Positions 1 through 5,000 of a DNA stretch of 5,303 bases are shown here, one piece after another. Location: contig JBFFXF010000389.1 in the NCBI GenBank assembly GCA_041569895.1, positions 1 to 5,303 of the forward strand, in the 5' to 3' direction. Source of the DNA: JBFFXF01 sp041569895. Lineage in GTDB: Bacteria > Planctomycetota > UBA8108 > JACQVS01. The notes under the pieces are model-generated. The model searched no databases. It worked only from the letters and a program-made list of their open reading frames with translations, and was not told where the DNA came from. The position numbers and the translations under genes were made by a program. Every line of letters starts with the position of its first letter. The stretch's first letter is position 1.

Positions 1-2
1 AC

Positions 3-368
3 GACGAGCGCAACAACGAGATCGACATCTCGCGCGAGCGTCCTGACGTCTCGAATCACCGGAAGAACTTCGTCGACGCCATCCGCGAGGGGGCTCGCCA
101 GCGCACCGACGCGGAGACGGCGCACCTCTCCTCGTCGCTCTGTCACATGGCGAACATCGCCGCGCGCCTGGGACGCTCGCTGCGTTTCGATCCGGAGCGC
201 GAGACGTTCCCCGACGATCGCGAGGCGAACGAGCTGCTCGGCCGCAGATACCGCGCCGGCGGCCACTGGGCGGCGCCGGCGGGCGTGGAGCGCCGGCGGT
301 CAGCTGGAGCTTTCGTGCGCAGATTGCGCAGATTACGGTCCGCAGATTACGCAGATTACGCAGAGTGA
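3..368 (+). CDS. Gfo/Idh/MocA-family oxidoreductase, C-terminal fragment (5' end outside window)
   Basis: The frame is open from the left edge, so only the last 121 residues are visible; the Met codon at 147 is internal. The visible part reads like the C-terminal end of planctomycete Gfo/Idh/MocA NAD(P)-dependent oxidoreductases: 'HRKNFVDAIREG' (visible residues 19-30), then 'ETAHLSSSLCHMANIAARLG' (38-57), 'LRFDPERETF' and 'EANELLGRRYRAGGHW'. In this family the N-terminal Rossmann fold binds NAD(P), and the C-terminal alpha/beta domain forms the substrate site and oligomer face; the Rossmann part is not in the window, so substrate and any Tat signal cannot be judged. Such proteins usually end shortly after a 'YRxxW' segment. 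Here about 26 further residues follow, basic first and then 'ADYADYAE', and the last 16 are translated from a 9-nt repeat. The family call is strong; the exact enzyme is unknown. Confidence 0.88.
   Translation, partial: DERNNEIDISRERPDVSNHRKNFVDAIREGARQRTDAETAHLSSSLCHMANIAARLGRSLRFDPERETFPDDREANELLGRRYRAGGHWAAPAGVERRRSAGAFVRRLRRLRSADYADYAE
318..365 (+). repeat. 9-nt tandem repeat (CGCAGATTA), coding copy block
   Basis: Units are CGCAGATTG (318-326), CGCAGATTA (327-335), a 5-nt CGGTC interruption (336-340), CGCAGATTA (341-349), CGCAGATTA (350-358) and a partial CGCAGAG (359-365), directly followed by TGA. The block lies inside the reading frame of the oxidoreductase. Because the period is three codons, it gives 'RRLRRLR' before the interruption and, after the 5-nt shift, 'ADYADYAE'. 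A second block of the same family lies at 437-490. Confidence 0.95.
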
Positions 369-377
369 CGGGCTGCA

Positions 378-399
378 CTCGTCCTCGTCCTCGTCCTCG
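378..399 (+). repeat. CTCGTC hexamer tandem repeat
   Basis: Three exact copies of CTCGTC (378-395) plus a partial CTCG (396-399) start 9 nt after the oxidoreductase stop codon. The short array is perfect and unrelated in sequence to the 9-nt repeats on either side. Confidence 0.9.
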
Positions 400-436
400 A
401 ACACGTCGCCAGCGCGGCCGACGTTCGGCGAGGACG

Positions 437-490
437 GGTCCGCAGATTACGCAGATTGCGGAGAGTACGGTCCGCAGATTGACGCAGATT
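437..490 (+). repeat. 9-nt tandem repeat (CGCAGATTA), intergenic copy block
   Basis: GGTC followed by CGCAGATTA and CGCAGATT (437-457), then CGGAGAGTAC, then a further GGTC (469-472) with CGCAGATT (473-480), a GA spacer and CGCAGATT (483-490). Together with 337-357 this gives three copies of a larger unit, GGTC plus two nonamers, the last with one extra base between them. Confidence 0.93.
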
Positions 491-511
491 GAGGCGAGTC
501 TGGGACTGAAG

Positions 512-556
512 ATCGGAATCGGTCATCGGAATCGGATCTCGGAGTCGGAATCGGTC
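512..556 (+). repeat. TCGGAA-type degenerate repeat, about 13-nt period
   Basis: ATCGGAATCGGTC (512-524) and ATCGGAATCGGAT (525-537) are two 13-nt units differing only in the last two bases. CTCGGAG and then TCGGAATCGGTC (545-556) continue the pattern less regularly. The basic word is TCGGAA/TCGGTC. Confidence 0.85.
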
Positions 557-571
557 CCCTGTCTCGGTCCT

Positions 572-627
572 CCGATCTCCGATCTCTGTTCTCTGGTTTC
601 TGGTCTCTGATCTCTGATCGCTGTCTC
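572..627 (+). repeat. Heptamer tandem repeat (CTGATCT), eight units
   Basis: Eight consecutive 7-nt units hold their phase without an indel: CCGATCT, CCGATCT, CTGTTCT, CTGGTTT, CTGGTCT, CTGATCT, CTGATCG, CTGTCTC. The consensus is CTGATCT with substitutions only. The array ends 14 nt before the ribosome binding site of the RraA-like gene, so it is probably in that gene's 5' leader if transcription starts upstream. Seven is not a multiple of three, which argues against a coding origin. Confidence 0.9.
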
Positions 628-641
628 CGTTCCCCGCTCTC

Positions 642-647
642 GAGGAG
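642..647 (+). promoter_or_regulatory. Ribosome binding site for the RraA-like gene
   Basis: GAGGAG sits 8 nt before the ATG at 656, a standard Shine-Dalgarno arrangement. It favours the ATG at 656 over the in-frame ATG at 671, which has no comparable purine tract at the right distance. Confidence 0.75.
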
Positions 648-655
648 CCCCTTCC

Positions 656-1591
656 ATGACCCGATTCACCATGCGGATCCCCACTCTCGGCGCCGCCGTC
701 CTCGGCGCCATCGTCCTCGGCGCCATCGTCCTCGGCGCTGTCACGCTCGGCGCGCTCGTCGCCTGTGTCACTCCCCTTCTGGCTCCGAACGCCGGTCTCG
801 CCGGCGCGCAGGAGACCGCCGACGACCCCGCGGCCGCGCTGCGGGCCGGCAAGGGCTTCATCGCGACGCCGGTCCATACCGCGGAGGAGGACCGGGCGCT
901 CCTCGAGCTCTTCAAGGGACTGCGCGTCGCCGACGTCAGTGACGGCATGGATGCCGTCGGTCTGCGCAACACCGGTCTGATGGACCCGGCGATCCATCCT
1001 CTCTGGAAGGACACCAGCACGTTCAGTCACCGCTTCATCGGCATCGCGGTCACCGCCCGGTACGTGCCGGCGCAGGATCCCGCCGCCGATCGCGCGTCCG
1101 CCGACGACTTCGACGCCTGGGTCGGCGGGTGGTACCGCAAGCGCTCGCCGGAGCCCTTCACGGCGCTCCTGCGACCGGGAAGCGCGCTGGTGATCGATGA
1201 AGCCCTCGAGGCGGACGTCGGCTCGATCGGCTCGAACAACATCATGAGCTGGCGACTCGCCGGCTGCGTCGGCGTGGTCACCAGCGCCACGGCGCGGGAC
1301 ACCGACGAGGTCGCGGCGCAGCGCATCCCGCTCTACTTCCGCCAGCCCGGCCGGGGCATCCGTCCCGGACGCAACGAGATCGAATCGGTCAACCGTCCGG
1401 TGGTGGTCGGAGGCGTCCTGGTCATCCCGGGCGACGTCATCGTCGCCGACGGCGACGGCGTCATCGTCGTGCCGCGCCGGCACGCGGAACGGGTGGCGCG
1501 GTACGCGCACACGGTCCTCGAGGGCGACAAGGCGGCGCGCCGGCGGCTCTATGAGCGACTGGGGCTGCCGGAGGATGCTTCGGTGAAATGA
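656..1591 (+). CDS. Exported RraA-family protein (possible metal-dependent aldolase/lyase)
   Basis: The protein has 311 residues; the start at 656 is chosen for its GAGGAG ribosome binding site. Residues 11-43 are strongly hydrophobic after a short basic N-terminus (R3, R7), so it should be exported. Cleavage after 'AGA' (residue 51) or a lipobox 'LVAC' ending at Cys37 are both possible. The mature part matches the RraA/HMG-aldolase fold: 'VADVSDGMDAVGL' (91-103), 'GSIGSNNIMSWRLAGCVGVV' (189-208), 'ARDTDEV' (213-219) with the Arg-Asp pair R214-D215, 'PGRGIRPGRNE' (231-241) and 'PGDVIVADGDGVIVVP' (258-273). In characterised HMG/CHA aldolases an Arg-Asp pair helps bind substrate and a divalent metal. 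The usual 'DG' four residues before that pair is replaced here by 'SA' (210-211). The fold extends well beyond bacterial RraA (about 160 residues) because of the signal and an insert around 105-165. RNase E regulation is unlikely for an exported protein; enzymatic function is inferred, and the substrate is unknown. Confidence 0.88.
   Translation: MTRFTMRIPTLGAAVLGAIVLGAIVLGAVTLGALVACVTPLLAPNAGLAGAQETADDPAAALRAGKGFIATPVHTAEEDRALLELFKGLRVADVSDGMDAVGLRNTGLMDPAIHPLWKDTSTFSHRFIGIAVTARYVPAQDPAADRASADDFDAWVGGWYRKRSPEPFTALLRPGSALVIDEALEADVGSIGSNNIMSWRLAGCVGVVTSATARDTDEVAAQRIPLYFRQPGRGIRPGRNEIESVNRPVVVGGVLVIPGDVIVADGDGVIVVPRRHAERVARYAHTVLEGDKAARRRLYERLGLPEDASVK
686..760 (+). repeat. Five-copy 15-bp tandem repeat encoding the signal hydrophobic core
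   Basis: Five consecutive 15-nt units each begin CTCGGCGC and encode LGAAV, LGAIV, LGAIV, LGAVT and LGALV (protein residues 11-35). Units two and three (701-715 and 716-730) are identical at every base, which indicates tandem duplication rather than codon choice alone. The hydrophobic stretch is longer than a usual signal core. Confidence 0.93.
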
Positions 1592-1662
1592 GGAGGAGAG
1601 TGTCGGCGACTGATTCAAAGTCCGCTCGACTTCGCTGGCGAAACCCTCCGACGGACTCAGAA

Positions 1663-1696
1663 GGAAAGCAGGAAGAAGCGGAAAGCAGGAAACGGG
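1663..1696 (+). repeat. 17-nt direct repeat, purine-rich orientation
   Basis: Two adjacent 17-nt units (1663-1679 and 1680-1696) share their first 12 bases, GGAAAGCAGGAA, and differ in most of the last five. The same family occurs as the reverse complement, also with a 17-nt period, at 1831-1864. Confidence 0.85.
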
Positions 1697-1717
1697 TACG
1701 CCTTGCGAGCTCTGTCG

Positions 1718-1746
1718 CTCTCGAAGACGCCGTCGCGAAGCGAGAG
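1718..1746 (+). other. Weak inverted repeat (possible hairpin)
   Basis: CTCTCG (1718-1723) and CGAGAG (1741-1746) can pair, with a possible small inner GAC/GTC stem (1726-1734). There is no T-tract afterwards on either strand, so this is not called a terminator. Structure only; function unknown. Confidence 0.35.
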
Positions 1747-1760
1747 TCGGTTACGATTTG

Positions 1761-1811
1761 AACCGCAGAGGCGCGGCGCGCCGCGTGAGAGCACAGAGAC
1801 GCACAGAGGAG
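1761..1811 (+). repeat. AGAG/CGCAGAG-type degenerate repeat block
   Basis: The block begins AACCGCAGAGGCGC and ends GAGAGCACAGAGACGCACAGAGGAG. The word CAGAG recurs at roughly 7- to 10-nt spacing on both sides of a GC-rich palindrome (1772-1785) that looks like an insertion into the repeat. Similar 'CGCAGAGGCGCAGAG' strings are familiar to me from intergenic DNA of uncultured bacteria; that is recollection, not a search. Confidence 0.65.
1772..1785. repeat. Perfect 14-bp palindrome
   Basis: CGCGGCGCGCCGCG equals its own reverse complement over all 14 bases and contains the 8-bp palindrome GGCGCGCC. It lies inside the AGAG-rich repeat block. In GC-rich DNA such palindromes arise by chance fairly often, so a role as protein site or hairpin is only possible. 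Confidence 0.7.
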
Positions 1812-1830
1812 TTTCCCATCAATCCATCCG

Positions 1831-1864
1831 TTTCCTGCCTTCCTGAGTTTCCTGCCTTCCTCAT
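1831..1864 (-). repeat. 17-nt direct repeat, reverse orientation
   Basis: Two adjacent units, TTTCCTGCCTTCCTGAG (1831-1847) and TTTCCTGCCTTCCTCAT (1848-1864), agree at the first 14 of 17 positions. Read on the minus strand the core is AGGAAGGCAGGAAA, differing by one base from AGGAAAGCAGGAA at 1662-1674, so the two pairs belong to one family in opposite orientation. Confidence 0.9.
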
Positions 1865-1905
1865 GAATCGTCTGACAGCGAACCTGCGAAGTCGACTCTG
1901 CCTGC

Positions 1906-1936
1906 CGGGGCTTGGAACGTCGACAGCTCGGCCCCG
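1906..1936. other. Weak inverted repeat between convergent genes
   Basis: CGGGGC (1906-1911) and GCCCCG (1931-1936) form a possible 6-bp GC stem around a 19-nt loop that contains the palindrome GTCGAC (1919-1924). Its place between two convergent genes would suit a bidirectional transcription stop, but there is no T-tract and the stem is short. Confidence 0.3.
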
Positions 1937-1969
1937 ACGGCGACGGTGAGCTCGACTGCGATCGGTTTC

Positions 1970-2017
1970 GGGCACGGGACCGGGTACGGGAACGGGAACG
2001 GGTACGGGGACGGGGCC
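1970..2017. repeat. GGGNNC hexamer tandem repeat, eight units
   Basis: Eight uninterrupted hexamers: GGGCAC, GGGACC, GGGTAC, GGGAAC, GGGAAC, GGGTAC, GGGGAC, GGGGCC. Bases 1-3 and 6 are constant in all eight, while positions 4 and 5 vary. The array ends 7 nt from the stop codon of the minus-strand CotH gene and therefore lies just downstream of that gene. Translated, it gives alternating Val-Pro on the minus strand and Arg-rich sequence on the plus strand, which creates spurious open frames. Confidence 0.92.
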
Positions 2018-2024
2018 GAGCCAC

Positions 2025-5000
2025 TCAACCGGAGAGAAGCTCACACCCGAGCTCTCCCGGCTCACCCGGATCTTCCCCCCGGTCGGGGAACGGCGCCGGC
2101 GGCGGGGGACCCTGCTTGAAGAGGAACTCGAGGAGGATGATGGCGTCGGTGATGTCCAGGTCCTCGTCGTCGTCGACGTCGGCGGCGTCGGGGCAGGTCG
2201 TCGGCGCCGCGGCGAAGAGCTGCAGGATGATGCGCACCGCGTCGCTCAGGTCGACAATGCCGTCGAGGTTGGCGTCGCCGCGGATGAACATCGGCACCGG
2301 CTCGAGGACCGTGAAGCGGACGGCGTTCGACGTGTCGCCATCCGCGTTCCTGACCACGACGTCGATCGCGCCCGGGACGAGCGGCGGCACCGTCGCCCGG
2401 ATCCTCGTGGCGCCGAGCCTCTCGACCGCGGACGCCGGCGTCGCCCCGAAGAGCACCTCGGCTCCCCGGCCGAACTCGCTGCCCTCGATGGTGACCTCGG
2501 CGCCCGGAAACGCCTGCGCGGGCACGATCGACGTGATCGCCGGCGGCGGCGGGTCGAAGGTCGTCGTCACGGTGATGTCGTCCGAGCCGACGACCTCGCC
2601 GCGGTGGTTGAACGCGATCAGCGTCAGCTCGTTGACGCCGTGATCGAGCGGCACCCGGGCGCGCCAGGTCGACAGTCCGGTCCAGGTCACGGGGAGCGGG
2701 TCAGGGCGTCCGGCGACGGCGATCGTCCGGACGTCGATCCAGCCGTTCCCCTCGAGCGTCGCGTCGGGGGTGGCGACGGTGAAGGCCCGGCCGCCGTTGG
2801 TGGTGATCGTGAAGGCGACGCTCGACGGCAATCGACTGCGGACGAAGTTGCCGCGCGCGGCGATGTAGTTCCGGAAGGTCCCGTAGCTGCGACCGGCGAG
2901 GCTGCCGTAGTGGTCGATCCAGCGGCTCATGTAGGTCGTGTTGTAGGTCGTCTCGATGATGTCGAGCAGGTGGCCGTAGTAGAGGCGCTGGAACGGCGGC
3001 CGCGTGATCACCTTCGCGAGGTTCTGGCTCCCCCAGAGCGGCGCCGACGTGCTCTGGACGAACGCGAAGTCCCAGTCCCACGGAAACGCGAGCACGCGGC
3101 GGTCGGAGGGCCGGTCATAGAGGCGGAGGTTGTGGTTGTTGCCCCACGTGTAAGCGTCCCCGACGCCGCAGAGGGCCATCATGGCGAACGTCCGCATCCA
3201 CTCGTCGACGTCCATGACGTCGGCAATGCGTGATTCGAGCGACGACCCCGAGAGGCTCATCGTCTGCAGGAACGGGATCAGCCCGCTGAAGTCATCGCGA
3301 TCGCGGTTGTTCCCCGGGATGAAGTTCCAGCGGTAGACCTCCTTGTCGTCGCCGAGGTCCTGCAGGTCGACGCCGAGGACGCCGTCGGGCTCGGGGAGCT
3401 TCAGCCCGTTCGGCGCGGTCGTCGTCGGGTAGTAGATCAGCTCGAACTCGAAGACCGTGCCGTCGCCGCCGTTCTCGAACTGCGAGTCGAGAAACACCCT
3501 GTTGAAGCGCGCCATCTGCAGGAGCGCCGGTCCGGTGTGCCGGCTCTGCGGCGCGATGATCCGGATGAGATCGACGTACTCGCCGGGGATGTCGCCGGCG
3601 TGCTGGATCATGTGCTTGATGAGGATCTCGTCCTGGCCGAAGTTGGTGCCGAGCGCCCAGCCGCCGGAGCGATCGACGGCGACGCCGCGGTGGACGCCGC
3701 GGAAGAGCCGGTCGGCGGGGAAACGCACGTTGAAGCCGACGCGGTTCGGCTGGTTGCGGCCGCGCTCGCTGCCCTTGAGACGCACGCCGCAGTCGTAGAA
3801 GACCTCGCGCTCGCGATAGACGACGGTCGCCCCGAGGCGGTCGTTGCTCATGACGTTCGTCGGCTCGTGGAGGAAGCTGGTGTCCTCCGGCGTCATGATG
3901 ATCCGCAGGTTGTGCGCGTCGCCGGAACGCGCCTGGCCGTCGTCGACGCGATAGAGCGCCCTCGACTCCCGGCCGCCAGCCGGCCATGTCGCCGTCGCGC
4001 CGAGCGCATCGGCGGCCTCGACGTAGAACTGCACCGTGCGCGAGGCGGACTGCCCCGGAACGGTGCCGGCGAAGCGTCCATCCCCGTTCGCCGTCATCGA
4101 GGCGCTTCGCCACGAGCCGTCGTCGACGGACCACCACAGGGTGCATCCGTCGACGCCGTCGGGATCGGTGGCGACGATCGACACGGTCACCGCCTCGCCC
4201 GACGCGGGCACCGCCGGCGCGTGCCGCAGGTCGTGGAACGTGGGACCGATGGCGCTCTCGACGGTCGAGTTCTCTGCACCCGGCGTGCCGCTCGTCGGCG
4301 GGATGTCGATCAGCGTCGTGCGCGGCACGCGGTTGAAGTAGAGCCGCGTGTGGAGCTGGTTCGATCCGGCCAGCCAGCGCGCGCGGAAGGAGACCTCGTA
4401 GACCCGTCCGTTGGTGACCGAGCGGCCGCCGGCGAGTGTCGTCTCGGCGTGGTTGTGCATGTGCTCCGTGGCGCCTGTGGCGACGAGGTGGAGCACGCGG
4501 TTCCCCGGTCGGTCGGGATCGTCGACGACGCGGCTGTGTCGGTGGTTGCCGATGATGCGCCAGCCGCCGGTCCCCGATTCGAAGGTGCCGTTCGAGATCA
4601 GCTCGATGCGCGCGCCGCCGGGGTCCTCGAGGACGCTCAGGTCATCGATCAGCACCTCGCCGTCGTCGAGCAGTCCGAAGACGAACTCGCGCCACTGCGT
4701 CGGGCCGATGTTCGCTCGCGCCACCTCGCGGTAGGTGTACGTCTTCCACGCGGACTCGGGCTTGAGGCTCTCGTCGCTCGCCGCCCACGCGCCGGGGAGC
4801 GAGTTGTCCGCGTCGGGGTGTCGCAGCTCGAGGCTCGAGCGACCGCCGTCGGCGAGCTCCGGCCACGGGCGCCCGTCGAAGTAGCGCACCTCGTCGGCGG
4901 GGTTGCCGACGCTGTCCTTCAGGATCACCAGGTCGCCGCGCCGCGAGAGGCGGCCGCCAATATCCCCGACGATGCGGACGCCCGGGTGCAGCACGCGCAG

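Larger units (their letters stand above)
369..655. other. Gene-free, repeat-filled spacer between oxidoreductase and RraA-like gene
   Basis: This 287-nt stretch holds no protein I can support. Most of it is short tandem repeats: CTCGTC hexamers, the second CGCAGATTA block, TCGGAA-type units and CTGATCT heptamers. Open frames crossing it (for example 365-610 on the plus strand, and minus-strand frames rich in R, S, E, T and D) are translations of the repeats. A promoter for the downstream gene may lie here, but no convincing -35/-10 pair could be picked out. The clearest regulatory element is the ribosome binding site at 642-647. Confidence 0.8.
1592..2024. other. Gene-free convergent intergenic region with several repeat families
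   Basis: This 433-nt stretch separates the 3' ends of two convergent genes. It carries the 17-nt repeat in two orientations, an AGAG-rich block with a palindrome, two weak hairpins and the GGGNNC hexamer array. A small plus-strand frame (1588-1761, 57 codons) overlaps the upstream stop as ATGA, but its composition follows the repeats, so I do not call it a gene. No U-rich rho-independent terminator is visible on either strand. Confidence 0.75.

Noticed and set aside
365..610. An 81-codon plus-strand frame between the first two genes
   Set aside because: It consists almost entirely of translated tandem repeats and has no ribosome binding site.
318..627. CRISPR array
   Set aside because: The repeats are 6-13 nt, adjacent, and lack unique spacers of regular length; no cas gene is nearby.
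656..1591. True RraA, regulator of RNase E
   Set aside because: An export signal and about 150 extra residues place it away from cytoplasmic RNase E; only the fold is shared.
356..1618. A 420-codon open frame on the minus strand opposite the RraA-like gene
   Set aside because: It is the complement of a well-supported gene, is dominated by Arg, Asp and Ala as expected of high-GC shadow frames, and its C-terminal part translates the repeats.
1619..1657. Rho-independent terminator after the RraA-like gene (AGTCCG at 1619-1624 with CGGACT at 1652-1657, inner TTCGC/GCGAA)
   Set aside because: The outer stem is only 6 bp with a long interior, and no T-tract follows, so it does not meet terminator criteria.
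1588..1761. A 57-codon plus-strand frame starting in an ATGA overlap with the RraA-like stop
   Set aside because: The overlap suggests translational coupling, but the only purine tract upstream lies 12 nt away and the protein is basic low-complexity sequence following the 17-nt repeat; no family is recognisable.
2118..2285. Evidence for a cellulosome
   Set aside because: A dockerin-like module alone does not show one; no cohesin, scaffoldin or glycoside hydrolase is in the window.
1912..2643. A 243-codon plus-strand open frame
   Set aside because: Its N-terminal Arg/Glu-rich segment is the GGGNNC array translated, and the rest is antisense to the IPT/TIG and dockerin-like end of the CotH gene.
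3292..4146. A 284-codon minus-strand frame inside the CotH gene
   Set aside because: It lies in a different frame of the same strand as the CotH gene, is extremely Arg-rich, and shows no domain, whereas the overlapping frame has clear CotH motifs.
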